From Acanthosepion esculentum (taxonomy: Eukaryota > Mollusca > Cephalopoda > Sepiida > Sepiidae), in the NCBI GenBank assembly GCA_964036315.1, contig OZ038498.1:11830339-11894338 (forward strand): a DNA stretch of 64,000 bases, given 5' to 3'. Position 1 is the first letter of the stretch; the number at the start of each line of letters is the position of its first letter. Shown one piece after another: positions 11,011 through 24,279 of this stretch. The position numbers and the translations under genes are program-made. The notes below the pieces were generated by a model that was given only the letters and a program-made list of their open reading frames with translations, had not been told where the DNA came from and searched no databases.

Positions 11011-11445
11011 ACAGTCTGTTTTATGCTTGAAAGCGATCTTCATGGCATATACGAGCACACAAACATACACGTGCAGTTGAATGCATGCGAGCATATTTGT
11101 GAGTATGTGTGCACATAAGTTAGCACAAACATAAACACATCCCCGCACAAATATACATACACGCACAAAAATCCGACCCTAACCTAAAATGTCCAAAACA
11201 ATAGCAAGAAACTAGAGATCAACGGATTAGGCGAGGAAAGAATAAAAGGAAAACAGCGAAGAAAAAAAGGACAGGGAGAGGAAAAGAAGTCAGCAACCAA
11301 TCAACATCGATCAAGCGAAATGGAAAATAACACAGTCATACCACAATAAAAGTACAAAAGAATCGAGAAATATGAGCAGTTCTGTCCTGACTAGTGGTTA
11401 CATCTATGTAGTCGCGACATTTGCTAAGTGATAAACTTTTTGATA

Positions 11446-11449
<4 letters not shown>

Positions 11450-11500
<51 letters not shown>
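11450..11500. repeat. (TA)n microsatellite
   Basis: A pure TA run. Confidence 0.96.
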
Positions 11501-11502
<2 letters not shown>

Positions 11503-11699
11503 TAGAAAAACGCACACTCTTAAATTTTCAAAAAATTCAACTTCAGCGTTGCGACCGTTAACAATAACACATTTCTAAAAAACATATTTCGAATCACATC
11601 TAATCTTTCGTTGTCCCGTTATTTCCTGGATGTAAAAAAACAAATCAATTTCCATGCCTGATTATGTCTGTATAAACAGATCAAAGTGCTAGCAAAAAA

Positions 11700-11854
11700 G
11701 ACCTTATGCAACTGGAATTTATAAAAAACAGGGATCATAACATTCATCTGGAGGTTCGTGGGTTAATGTATTTTAATATATTTGTTTGTGAAGATGTATT
11801 CTCGCCATTTATATCATTAACTTCACTAATCTGTTTTTGTATGAATGATTCATG

Positions 11855-11907
<53 letters not shown>
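11700..11907. repeat. Foldback-family arm, copy 2, plus (TA)n
   Basis: Same family as 8895-9033 and 16382-16664. The terminal GAATGATTCATGCA runs straight into a (TA)n array at 11857-11907. Confidence 0.7.
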
Positions 11908-11911
<4 letters not shown>

Positions 11912-12099
11912 GTGTATGTATTAGTTAAATGTAATTTTCACTTAGTTTTGTAATATTAAAATATATTTACTAACCTTTTGGCTGGTGTTGCCGCTTTTAT
12001 TTGCTGGCCAAGCCGTACGAACCGTTACTCCTGGCTTGGCACCTTTCTTCTTTTGAAAGTTGCAAGTCCTGGCCACATGCAGGATTAGAATTTAGCGAG

Positions 12100-12235
12100 T
12101 TTTTAACAGTCCGTGAGTCTTTTCTGTCCCTGGGTCTGTCTGTCAGTCTCTCTCTCGCTCTGTCTGTTCAGTCGACGAAAAAGAACGTCTCTCTTTTTCC
12201 CTCTCTCTTTCTATTTCTCTCTCTCTCAGTAAGAG
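12100..12235. repeat. Pyrimidine-rich (CT)n-like tract
   Basis: Interrupted CTCTCT, CTGTCT and TTTCC runs. The 83-codon frame through it is low complexity. Confidence 0.6.
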
Positions 12236-12534
12236 TTCCTCCTCAATGCTAGAAGTGCTTCAGATGCTCTTTTCCCAGTTATTCCTTTCGTTCAAAGAAA
12301 GTCAACCTGGAAAAAAGAGAAAGAAAAGATTTTGAGTGACAATTGGAAAGCCTAATAGAAACTATATATATATATATATATATTATGAAATGAACAAAGT
12401 CCGACAATTATTTTAAGACATTTTTATGTTTATACATTCTTTTTATAGATACAAATATTTAAGTAAATGGTCTGTTTATAATAAACAGTATTAAACAACA
12501 TTTACCGGCCTGAATGTCCGAGAAATTTTCATAC

Positions 12535-13160
<626 letters not shown>

Positions 13161-13199
13161 CTGAAAGGTTGACCGTCATATGGACTAATGTAATGTATT

Positions 13200-13740
13200 G
13201 GTCTGAGATTTAATGTGGCTTCTTGACTCTCTCAGACGGTTGAAACGATTCTTTTCAAAGTTAGTTCTATCTCAGTAGCAGGTCTTTCTCCAGTTTACTC
13301 GGTTTTCAACAGCGAATTCGATCTCCTCTGTAGGGAAGTTTGCAGCATTTAAATTGTATTTGAGTTTGTCCTTGAAGCGTAACCAAGGACGGCATACATT
13401 ACGCTTGCCATGAAAAAGTATTACATAAATATTACAGGAATGCTCCAGTTTTGGTCGTATCTGGCTTTTTGCAATGGTACAGCAGGGGAATCCGATACTT
13501 ACTGGAGTGCTACAATGGGTTCCACTTGAGGTCTGAGGAGAGCTTGAGTCCCAATCGGCATTAAAGGCAAGGAGAACAAGCATCCATCATGACAAGTCAG
13601 CGTTCGGGGTCTGCTCGGTGATGGTGGAACTTTACTAGTTTGTTTTTTGACGCGTTGGATTTTACAAGCCGGTCCTACCCGCCAGGGCTGAGTCAAAGGA
13701 GAGATCAGCTGCGGGATTCTGCTCATGTCAAGAGATCTAT
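13200..13740 (-). pseudogene. LINE polymerase C-terminal remnant
   Basis: The minus-strand frame 13272-13583 contains LRFKDKLKYNLNAANF and ENRVNWRKTCY, a pattern typical of the C-terminal tail of a group of animal non-LTR retrotransposon polymerases. The frame continues after a stop (DRTNFEKNRFNRL). Another frame (13499-13726) has VPPSPSRPRTLTC, which elsewhere belongs to the tail region of such proteins, but it lies upstream here, so the copy is rearranged or composite. It is broken by stops and frame changes. Confidence 0.6.
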
Positions 13741-13754
13741 TCTCTTTATCGCTT

Positions 13755-13998
13755 CAAGAAAAGAGTAATGGATAGCGGCTCGGACTGAGGAATCGGAAAG
13801 CCGAGTTGGAATTCCAGTCGAATCCATAACATTCCCTTACGTGCTAATACCATTGGGAAAGGTATGAATCCCCTTCTTAAGCTATGGCTAAATAGATGGT
13901 CTACCGCAGAAAGAAATGGCAACCTACTGCGGGAAAAAAAAACTGCCTCGTCAGTCATGTATCGAAAGAGTGTATCACGCATGGCACTGAACTGACTA
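13755..13998 (+). repeat. tRNA-headed SINE family S2, copy 1
   Basis: The head AGTAATGGATAGCGG and the degenerate B box (GAGTTGGAATTCC) are followed by GTGCTAATACC..TGGGAAAGG, GCAACCTACTGCGGG and GTCAGTCATGTATCGAAAG. Same order as 32047-32810 and, in part, 55405-55850. Confidence 0.75.
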
Positions 13999-14029
13999 CA
14001 TAAATAGGCGCCTTTCGCACGCATGCGCA

Positions 14030-14340
14030 CATATACAGCATATAGTGATTTTCCAAGCGTAGTTTAGATGTGGCACACGGCCGAAAGTAAGGCGCACCCG
14101 GTGAGGATCGAACTCACTACTCAGTTGTAATTGTTCTAGAGAGACAAGCTTGCTAACCATTACACCACCTCGTGGTGCCCAGATAGATAGATAGATAGAT
14201 AGTGATTTTCCAAGAATATTTGGATGTGGCACAAGGCCGAAAGTAGGAAGCACCCAGTGATGATCGAACTCATTACCCAGTCGTAATTGTTCTAGCGAGA
14301 TAAGCTTGCTAACCATTTCACCGCCTCGAGGTGTCCGACA
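14030..14340 (-). repeat. Two tandem copies of tRNA-headed SINE family S3
   Basis: Copy 1 (about 14030-14178) and copy 2 (about 14200-14338) lie head to tail on the minus strand, separated by a short (GATA)n run. Each has GGTGTAATGGTTAGCAAGC or a close variant (A box), GAGTTCGATCATC/CCTC (B box) and CTTTCGGCC..TGTGCCACAT. Related heads lie at 7485 and 40750. The 106-codon frame across them is not a gene. Confidence 0.8.
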
Positions 14341-14344
14341 CTCT

Positions 14345-15690
14345 TAGTATATATTTGAGCATCAAATTTTCTTTGTTACATGTGTTTGAAGAACGCCAGA
14401 ATAATTATTTTTCAGCTTTTTAAATTGTTCTTGTTTTCTTGGAAGTGTTCTTACTCATTGTTCAAAAATATAGATATATTTTTCGATGTTATTTCTCGGA
14501 GCAATTTTAGCCAATTCGGCCATAAATTTGTTTGGTTCAGGAATAGTTTTAGACGTCTGTTAAATTTTTAAGTACTTTATGGAGAAATAAAACAAATTAC
14601 TTGTTTGTCTTTTCCAAATCGGATTCAATGAAATTATCACACGATCGGGCACAATTCTGGGTCCTTCATTGAGAAATAGGACTTTTTGGTTATCATCGAC
14701 TAATATACAAATGGTTGTACTGTATTCCATGGTACCAATCTATTACCAAACGACAAGGAAATTATATAAATCAATAATAATTCGATAATTATTTAAAATA
14801 TATTGAATTATTTAAGTGATACCTTAACAACCATACTGACAAAATGTGAATGTCCGTAAGAAAATGATCTGGTCATCACGTAACCGGGACTCCTTTTATC
14901 TGTTAATAAATATTCCATTAATATCACATAGGATACGGATGATTAATTAACTCCTTTGTTTTTCAGTTGCTGAAGCAATTATTATTTCATTACAACATGT
15001 CAGGGTCGATTAGAGACAGAAATAAAACAGGAGTTTTAAATCGTTCTTTTATCTTTAGAAATTACATTCGTTTTCTAGAAATATATTTATTATAAAAATT
15101 CACGTGAATCTTCTTTTTTTTTCCAAATGAAAGATTCATATTATTCGCACATTTAAGTTTTTCGATTTATAACATAATTTCCACGGCAAACAACGTTTAT
15201 CGGCGGAGGGGTGAGTTTTTCTTCAAAATATTAAACTGATTTTAATTATTTTTTAAAAACAGGAACGTTATTGATGTTCAAACGTAATTCTAATGAGATT
15301 TCATCAGTTTTTATTGTATTTACGCTAAAATAAAAAAAAGAAACATTTTGATTAAAAAAACAAAACGATTATCGGAGGAAACTGAATGATTTTTTTTTTA
15401 AATTTCAATAATTTATTGAAATTCCGTTGATTTTTCAAATAAATCAAACGTTCAAATTTAATTACTATTCATTTTTCAGTGACAATTTTTAACAATTCAG
15501 GCATTTATTTCAAAAGCAGATATTTACAGTTTTTTAAACGAAACACTTTTTTTATATCAGAATCTTCTTTATAATCGTGTAAAGCCGATGATGTATTAAG
15601 TTTAAAATTATTTCGTTACAGTTGTCAATCTCACAAAGATTTGTGAGACACTTTAAAACACAATCGGTAGCCTCTCACATCTTGACATTA
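14345..15690. other. AT-rich interval, nothing identified
   Basis: Poly-A and poly-T rich DNA with a 63-codon frame that resembles nothing known. Confidence 0.4.
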
Positions 15691-15699
15691 AACTGATAA

Positions 15700-15870
15700 A
15701 AGCTCTCTCTCTCTCTCGCTCTCCCTCTCTCTCACACACACACGTACGCACACACAAATATATTATATATATATATATAGATATAGATATAGATAGATAG
15801 ATAGATAGATATAGATAGATAGATAGATAGATATAGATAGATAGATAGATATAGATAGATAGATAATAAT
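15700..15870. repeat. (CT)n, (CA)n, (TA)n and (GATA)n compound microsatellite
   Basis: Runs of CT, CA, TA and GATA in series. Confidence 0.93.
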
Positions 15871-16260
15871 ATCAAATCCGTAAGTGGTAAGGATAATTCA
15901 AATAGGTCTTTTTAATATAAAATATTAAAACGATAGATCCATGGAGAGAGCTCAATGTACTGTATACAGAGCAATATGATATACACCAAGAAAGAAAAAC
16001 ACTTCATAGAAAAATTCGGTAATAAATTAATTCTGTCGAAATAAATTTATTACCGAATTCTTCGATGGTGTATTAAGTTTTTTCCCCCACTTTGTGTGTG
16101 TGTCGTTAGATAGATAGATAGATGGATAGATAGATAGATAATATCAACTCCGTAAGTGGTAAGGATAATCCAAATCGGTCTTTTTTAACATAAAATATTA
16201 AAAAGATTGATCCATGAAGACAGCTCAATGGATTTATATACAGAGTAATATGATATATAT
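15866..16260. repeat. Direct duplication with (GATA)n at each start
   Basis: About 120 bp (AATATCAAATCCGTAAGTGG.. to ..CAATATGATATACA) at 15866-15985 recurs at 16139-16260 with a few changes. A (GATA)n run precedes each copy. Between them sits a palindrome with arms TTCGGTAATAAATT and AATTTATTACCGAA (about 16015-16060). Confidence 0.8.
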
Positions 16261-16321
16261 CAAAGGAAAAAACTTAAAACATTATTATCGGATTTTTCGT
16301 GATATGTTACTTTTTTTCCTT

Positions 16322-16322
<1 letters not shown>

Positions 16323-16381
<59 letters not shown>
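16323..16381. repeat. (TA)n microsatellite
   Basis: A pure TA run bordering the inverted-repeat element on its right. Confidence 0.97.
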
Positions 16382-16383
<2 letters not shown>

Positions 16384-16664
16384 TGCATGAATCATTCATA
16401 CAAAAAGCAGATAGTGAAGTTAATGATATAAATGGCAAGAATCACTCTACCTCGAACCTACAAATGAATGTTATGATCCCTGTTTATAAATTCCAGTTGT
16501 ATAAGGTCTTTTTTTACTACAAGCTTATAGGATACCCGAGGATGTTTGTATGCACAAACGAAAGCTCCGAGGTTAATGTATTTTTATTAAGAATTGTTTG
16601 CGAGAGTGATTCTTGCCATATCATTAACTTCACTATCTGCTTTTTGTATGAATGATTCATGTAA
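16382..16664. repeat. Inverted-repeat (foldback) element
   Basis: Arms of about 65 bp (16382-16448 and 16600-16664) share TGAATCATTCATACAAAAAG and its reverse complement, the GTGAAGTTAATGATAT segment and the AGAGTGATTC end. (TA)n lies on the left and near the right end. Loose copies of one arm occur at 8895 and 11700. The 118-codon frame is not credible. Confidence 0.8.
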
Positions 16665-16689
16665 TGTAAATTGAACTGCACCACATACT

Positions 16690-16808
<119 letters not shown>

Positions 16809-16869
16809 ATATTAGAGATGTTGGCAGAAAGTTCTCCAAATCTAACCGATCGCAAAAATTGCTAGGTTT

Positions 16870-17865
16870 CGACCCAGAGTTAAAACTCTAATTACGATTT
16901 TTTACGTAAGCTTTACTTTTTCACTTATTGCATTGGCGTAATACAATTTTACTAAATACCTTCTTTTTACATTGGCTTTGTGACCAACTTAATGATTGTT
17001 GATAATTGTGTTGATCTATTCACCCCAGGCAAGTCGATAAAGCCACTAAAACGCAACGGGTCACTGGGAGTGAAAAAAAAACGGAGGAAGGTTTTCCACC
17101 AATCGAATATACAACTGCATTTATAAAAAAATGTCTACTCGTGTATAAAATTGTGCATTGATAAGCGTGTGATGGCAAGAAAGTATTTGCCTTCTTCGAA
17201 AGCAGATTGCAGATGAAGACTTGTTGAAACTTCAAAGCTATTTTCCTAATAGCTCGAAGATTAGTACCTCCCCAGGAGATCTGTGTTAAGTGGGGGGATG
17301 GTGACATTACCACTTCCACTCGAACTCGTCATTGATGTAAGAGAAACCATCACATCTTAAAAATATTTTAAAATTTTCAACTGAAAATGCATAAGAAATA
17401 GATAGATTTCGACAATGAAATGTTTTTAATGGCTGAAAGTGAAGATAGTATTTCTAAAACATTGATAAATATTTATACTAGATGAATGGTTGAATGAGAA
17501 AAATATATCGAAATACTTTTAAATGTCCTTTTTTCACGGGATTCATCTTGAAAATCTAAATAAATGAATCTAAAATATGTTGATAACGGAAAATGAGTTT
17601 AAAAACGTTGGTAGCTTAATAAAACAAAACAAAGTCAAGTGCTTTTCTCAGAGACGAGGTGGAGGGGTTGTTACTTAAGGGGAATATTTTCCTTTCTTCA
17701 ACAGTTTTGTAGTAGGAAGCCAATAAGAAAATGATTCAATCAGAAATTAAATCAGATACAGAAAACCATATATACGATAATCGGTCATACTCACTCACAC
17801 ACACGTACGTGGCAATGCTTCTTATTCAAGTATTAATATTTCTACCAAGAAAACTCTGTATTTAA
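16870..17865. other. Non-coding interval
   Basis: A 99-codon minus frame (17020-17319) shows no recognisable domain. Otherwise AT-rich. Confidence 0.35.
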
Positions 17866-17867
17866 CT

Positions 17868-17868
17868 A

Positions 17869-17910
<42 letters not shown>

Positions 17911-17964
17911 ACAGATATGTATATATTATATATGAAGTACAGTGTATGTGTGTGTGTTTTTTCG
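17868..17964. repeat. (CA)n and (GT)n microsatellites
   Basis: A CA run of about 40 bp and a GT run about 45 bp away. Confidence 0.92.
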
Positions 17965-18029
17965 TGTGTGTATGTGTCCAAGCAATCCTCCGCTGCTTCA
18001 ACAAGTTGACATCTATTTGTAAAACTTTC

Positions 18030-18131
18030 CTTAACTGTAACAAGCTAATTTATGAATGAAATGTTTTCATTTAAAATTTTTGTTTCAAAGATTTCAAGTA
18101 GTGAATATATCTTACTTTGCGAAGCCGGCTA

Positions 18132-18219
<88 letters not shown>

Positions 18220-18310
18220 TTACTAGGACATTTTGGTCTGAAGAGATGAATACATAGATATTCACAAAATAAATTATATAAAATGAATCTTTAAGGTTTA
18301 TTCTTTGATT

Positions 18311-18390
<80 letters not shown>

Positions 18391-18518
18391 GGGTGTTTAC
18401 CTCTATTAAAGATATTAGGATCATAAATTTATATTTGAATTTTCATACACACACACACTCACACACACACATATATATATATAGTGAATATATAGTTAAT
18501 ATATCTTTGCGAAGCCGG

Positions 18519-18599
<81 letters not shown>

Positions 18600-18945
18600 A
18601 ACTTAGTTGGCCATGTCTGTAATAAGCATTACGAACCATTGTTGTTCTCACAAGAAAAAAAAACATAGATCAAACTTGTCAGCAATGGTTCTATGCATTT
18701 AACGAGTTGACAGCGTCATCATTCCTTAGGAATTGATGGATTTTATTTATAAGATGGCATAATTTATCATTACTATAGATGTTATATATAGCGGATACAG
18801 TGTTGTCTATTCAAATATGTCTAATCTATATGGGTTTAATACAAATATAAAACCTGTCACTTAGCTGATTGATGTTATATTCAACATCTTGGCTCCAAAG
18901 TTTTTTGTAATTCTTGGTCCGCTTTTCTTGAGGTATCAAGAAATG

Positions 18946-19005
<60 letters not shown>
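18030..19005 (+). repeat. Interspersed repeat R2 with (TA)n arrays, copy 1
   Basis: TTTCAAAGATTTCAAGTAG leads to GCGAAGCCGGCTA and a (TA)n array (18133-18221). Another (TA)n lies at 18316-18387 and a second CGAAGCCGGCTA precedes (TA)n at 18519-18597. The block 18600-18950 starts with a zinc-finger-like scrap (VCNKH), runs through TAGCGGATACAGTGTTGTC and ends in CTTGAGGTATCAAGAAAT before (TA)n (18950-19005). The same order recurs at 23480-24075. Confidence 0.8.
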
Positions 19006-19007
<2 letters not shown>

Positions 19008-19130
19008 GAAATTTAGTTTTAAAGTGTGCTATATTTATGGAATAAAGTGCTCAGTATGAGAGATAGAGCATATGTAAATATAAAAGTGAACATTGAAGTC
19101 AACACTCAGAGCTTCTGAGTGCTCAATGTA
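19005..19130 (+). repeat. M1 inverted-repeat element, short copy
   Basis: Starts at GAAGAAATTTAG next to (TA)n, continues through GATAGAGCATATGTAAATA and AGTGAACATTGAAGTCAACA, then folds back with TGAGTGCTCAATG. Confidence 0.65.
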
Positions 19131-19491
19131 AATTTACAGAGCATAAATATTATAAATTAACTGATTTCAAATATGTTTTTTTCGCTACACCGTAATAACT
19201 ATGTTTCAAAAATGGAAGCTAAAAACTTTAAATTTAATTATATAATTAAATTAAAAGCATTAATTCCGTTTCATCTTCAAGCTAATTTTGGAAAAAAATT
19301 ACATATATACATAGTCTTCAGTATATAAGCCTGTTTCACTGTATCACAGCTTATCACTGTTATTAAAAGACCGATTTCTTGAAGCCGAGATCGAAATTCG
19401 ACCGATTTGGTATCAGTCAGAGATCATTCCCCTAAGCTATCGGTGTACGGCTGAGAAAAGGAAATCTTTAATGCATACAAACGCAGGTTTG

Positions 19492-19493
<2 letters not shown>

Positions 19494-19540
<47 letters not shown>
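19494..19540. repeat. (TA)n microsatellite
   Basis: A pure TA run. Confidence 0.97.
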
Positions 19541-19542
<2 letters not shown>

Positions 19543-19760
19543 ATTGAATAAATCACAGACATTTTAATGCGCGCGTGACCATGACATTGTAATATAGAAG
19601 AAAAAATTCCATAATGGAAAATTTTTTCACGTTCTAATGAACGCTCGGCACCTTGTCAATCGTTTTGCATTTAAAAGCATAATGAAAAAATTACAGAAAT
19701 GGATAACAACGCAAAACTTTCTATAAATACTTATACTAATGAACAGCATTTTTGTACTAT

Positions 19761-19800
19761 CCCAGAAGATGATCTTGGAAGAAGATCGAAAGTACTTGGA
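19761..19800 (+). ncRNA. Hammerhead-like motif, PLE fragment copy 1
   Basis: Core CAGAAGA (19763-19769; the consensus has T at its second base), one extra T, stem GATCTT (19771-19776), a 5-nt loop, stem AAGATC (19782-19787), GAA, palindrome AGTACT (19791-19796), then T. TCC before the core can pair with GGA after the cleavage position. Confidence 0.35.
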
Positions 19801-19958
19801 AAATAAAAAATAAAAGAAATTTAAACAGCTATAGCACATTTCTCTCATCCTTTAACAGCAATACATGAAAGGTTATTCGTGAGTATGAGTGGATTTTATT
19901 AAAAATTAGTAGACATAATTTATTCAATCGGACATGCCTAAAAGAGAACTTGCTGCCT

Positions 19959-20046
<88 letters not shown>

Positions 20047-20241
20047 ACGACCATGACATTATAACATAAAGAAAAATTCCATAATGGATAGTTTTTTTAC
20101 GTTCTAATGAAGGCTCAGCACATTCTCAAATATTTGCATTTGATAGCATAATGAATAAATTACAGTAATGGATAGCAACGCACAACTTTGTATAAATACA
20201 TGTACCCCTGAACAACAGATAGTTTTGTACTACTTGCACCC

Positions 20242-20276
20242 CTGAAGATGATCTTGGAAGAAGATCGAAAGTACTG
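20242..20276 (+). ncRNA. Hammerhead-like motif, PLE fragment copy 2
   Basis: A perfect CTGAAGA core (20242-20248), one extra T, perfect stem GATCTT/AAGATC (20250-20255 and 20261-20266), GAA and palindrome AGTACT (20270-20275). The next base is G, which is not a permitted cleavage base, so this copy should be inactive. Confidence 0.35.
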
Positions 20277-20445
20277 TCGAAATGAAAATAAAGGAAATTT
20301 AAAAAGATATAGCACATTTCTCTCATCCTTTAACATCAATACACGGAAGGTTATTCGTGAGTATGAACGGATTTTATTAAAAATTAGCAGACATAACTTA
20401 TTCAATCGGACATGCCTAAAAGAGAACTTGCTGCCTAAATACACA

Positions 20446-20555
<110 letters not shown>

Positions 20556-20835
20556 GTTTATGTCAACCCAGATATCACGATATGTACGGAACAAATATAT
20601 CAAAACAATTATTAAAATCATATATAAAATGAAAGAAGCTGTCAAAATTTCTATATTACGTTCACAGATTATTTAAAATATTTTTAATTTAATTATATAA
20701 TTAAAATTAAATCTCCTAAATTTGAAACTTTACTTTGCTATATTTTACGTAAACTTTAAACTTTCAAAAAGACCTTTAACAAGAAAACAATTTTCAATGT
20801 TCATAAAATATTTCAAGTATTACACACCAGATATG

Positions 20836-20839
<4 letters not shown>

Positions 20840-20895
<56 letters not shown>
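20840..20895. repeat. (TA)n microsatellite
   Basis: A pure TA run flanking the M1 element. Confidence 0.97.
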
Positions 20896-20897
<2 letters not shown>

Positions 20898-21352
20898 GTA
20901 AAGAAATATAGTCCTAGGGTGTGGTATATTTATGGGATAAAGTGCTCAATATCAGAGATAGAGCGTGTGTAAATATAAAAGTGAACATAGAAGTCAACAC
21001 TTAGAGGCGACAGTCTGTTCCATGCTAGACGCAATCGTCAGGCCACTGATTTAAGCTGGTCTTAGCTGGTCATAGCTTGTTCAAGCTGGTCAGATCTGGT
21101 CTAAGCTAGTCATAGCTGGTCTTAGCTGGTCATAGCTTGTCCAAGCCGGTCAGAGCCGGGCTAAGCTAGTCATAGCTGGTCTTGGCTTGTTATAGCTGGT
21201 CCAGGCCAGAGCCGGTCCAAGCTAGTCGTAGCCGTGATACTACCAGGAACAGGGCCGAAGCACAAGTGCCAGGTAAGTATGAGTCTCGGGGCCTGACGAT
21301 TGCATCTAGCATGAAACAGACTGTCGCCTCTAAGTGTTGACTTCTATGTTCA

Positions 21353-21417
<65 letters not shown>
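20895..21417. repeat. M1 inverted-repeat element, long copy, with right (TA)n
   Basis: Arms 20977-21044 and 21290-21358 are near-perfect inverted copies (GTGAACATAGAAGTCAACAC.. and ..GTGTTGACTTCTATGTTC). The central 230 bp contains about 18 loose copies of a 10-bp AGCTGGTCWT unit (21050-21230). (TA)n lies on both sides, on the right at 21358-21417. It is MITE-like with no coding capacity. Confidence 0.85.
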
Positions 21418-21419
<2 letters not shown>

Positions 21420-22010
21420 TTAAGGACAAGGATCATAATTTTATTATTAAAATAGATACAAAAGTTTCACATTTAACAATAGGAGTTAAGGTGCCTTTTG
21501 GCCAACACTTCCTCAGAAACAAAATCGTCGGTAATATAAAACAAAGATGGTAATAAAAATTTTTTTTATCAACAACTGATACTAAAAAATCAGTTACCCA
21601 ATAGTAATTTACAGGGCAGGTTAAAGTATTACTAAATACCTTCCTAGTCAGACAGTAGTTTCCCCAAATAGGGCCAACCTATATTTCATCTTCCATTGTC
21701 TACACAGAGCAGAACGTTGCATGTTAATAATACTTCATGATGTCTAAATGTAACCTCATCCTAGCCCTGTGCATGACAGAAAAGAAATCAGGAGAATAAT
21801 TTGTCCTGCAAGGAAGAGAATTTAAAAGGTGCTCATTATATGTATAGAGGTGGGCAAATCAAATAACTAGATATTAGCAACCGTATATGCGCTTTAGCGT
21901 GCATACACAGGTAAGCAAATAAGTATTTACTAAATTTACTTTAAGCTGTAAACATAACAGTGCTAGATGGGGTTAGACAGACCTAAGAAATATATATTAA
22001 TAAATATACG
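21420..22010. other. Non-coding interval
   Basis: Nothing supported. Confidence 0.4.
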
Positions 22011-22014
22011 TATA

Positions 22015-22150
22015 GCTACGTTTGGGCTGCGACTTAAGTTTCGTTGTTTACCAACTCATCAGGCACAAAATATCATATATTTCGAAATATCCATATATTT
22101 CGTGCCTGATGAGTTGGGAAACAACGAAACTTAAGTCGTACCACAAACGT

Positions 22151-22208
<58 letters not shown>
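22015..22208. repeat. Palindromic foldback with (TA)n
   Basis: Arms 22015-22078 and 22090-22153 are inverted copies sharing CGACTTAAGTTTCGTTGTTT, CCAACTCATCAGGCAC and ATATTTCGAAATAT at the centre. A (TA)n array follows to 22208. The 63-codon frame is an artefact. Confidence 0.85.
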
Positions 22209-22214
<6 letters not shown>

Positions 22215-22520
22215 TTTATCATATAGACAAAACCATTTTACTTACTACAAAGATGCAACTTGGTTTCAGTGCAGTTCAACTGCACATCGACGGGTGAGGG
22301 TCGAAAATGGTTATGAACAATCCTGCTTGTAGGCAAGCCGGATGTAAAACGTCACTTCCTTTTTTTTCCATTTTTTTTTAAAAAGAAAAATATACATACA
22401 AAATATATATAAAGTATCTGAGTGAAACAATAGTGGTTGACGTGCAGTTGAAATGTACTGAAACCAAGTTGCATCTTTGTAGTGAGTAAAATGGTTTTGT
22501 CTATATGATAAAATTATAAT
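22208..22520. repeat. Foldback element with 77-bp arms
   Basis: Arms 22208-22285 and 22443-22519 are inverted copies (ATAATTTTATCATATAGACA and the segment AAGATGCAACTTGGTTTCAG). The loop of about 155 bp has no coding potential. Its left end abuts (TA)n. Confidence 0.85.
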
Positions 22521-22617
22521 AAATAAATAATTATTGCTCTACTATCTGTATCGAGCTCTTTTTTGAATTAACGCTGCAAACATTGGAATTTATCTATTAC
22601 TTTCGTTCTCATCGCAT

Positions 22618-22623
22618 CGGATA

Positions 22624-22678
<55 letters not shown>

Positions 22679-22786
22679 GAACATAGAAGTCAACACTTAG
22701 AGGTGACAGTCTGTTTCATGCTAGATGCAATCTCTGATATTGAGCACTTTATCCCATAAATATAGCACACTTTAAGACTATATTTC

Positions 22787-22836
<50 letters not shown>
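22618..22836. repeat. M1 copy with internal deletion between two (TA)n arrays
   Basis: (TA)n at 22618-22673, then one partial arm (AACATAGAAGTCAACACTTA to GCAATC) joined directly to the outer part of the opposite arm (TGATATTGAGCACTTTATCC to TTTCTTCA), then (TA)n at 22791-22836. Confidence 0.75.
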
Positions 22837-22839
<3 letters not shown>

Positions 22840-23210
22840 TTCCACAGGAGATAGTATATTGATGTGTGTAAAAAAGAAAACACGTATAGATCGTCGATCC
22901 CGGCGATTCTGTTTAATCTTTGCACGTGACATCACTTTAAAGTAATTCCAAAATCCAGCAAAGTAAAAATGCCTGGAACTAGTAAAATAAATCTTGCTTA
23001 CAATTCCGATAACACCCAGTTCTTGACAATGACGGTGATTGTCATATGTACTTGAATATAACAAGCCCAAAATATGAACTTTGTACAATTTATTCATAAC
23101 TTTAATCCCGATGTACAGCAACTCATGCGGAAATTGGAAAGATATAACAAAAAGTTGAATAGACAGACTTTCCCAGTAGAATTTAATAAAACATATGCAT
23201 GTGTGTGTCT
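22840..23210. other. Non-coding interval
   Basis: A 143-codon minus frame at 22690-23121 crosses the (TA)n array and is not credible. No domain recognised. Confidence 0.35.
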
Positions 23211-23212
23211 GT

Positions 23213-23218
23213 GTATAA

Positions 23219-23251
<33 letters not shown>

Positions 23252-23254
23252 TGT
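23213..23254. repeat. (GT)n microsatellite
   Basis: A GT run with a few interruptions. Confidence 0.92.
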
Positions 23255-23479
23255 TTTCTCAGGTCAGATCGCGAATATTTGAATTCTACACTGGCATCAA
23301 CAGTACGTGAAAACTGCAGTCACATTTGATGAACACTGGCGACTGAAAAAAATAACAAGAACGCAATGAATTCAACACTGATGTAACACAACCTAAGCGT
23401 CACTGTACAGCGTGCACGATCTTCCATAGGATTTTGTAATCGTCGATCGAGAATTGTACCTTAACTATAACAAACCAAT

Positions 23480-24125
<646 letters not shown>

Positions 24126-24279
24126 AAACTTAGTTCACCATGTCTTTAATAAGCATTACAAACCATTGTTGTTCTCATGAGAACAAGAGTCACTGTACAG
24201 CGTGTACTATCTTCCATAGGATTTTGTAATCGTCGATCGAGAATTGTACCATTTTTGACACCCTGTCATCAGTAATTGC

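Noticed and set aside
20895..21417. Regulatory binding-site cluster (AGCTGGTCAT units)
   Set aside because: The units are confined to the loop of a MITE-like element and no gene lies near. Tandem repeat expansion is enough to explain them.
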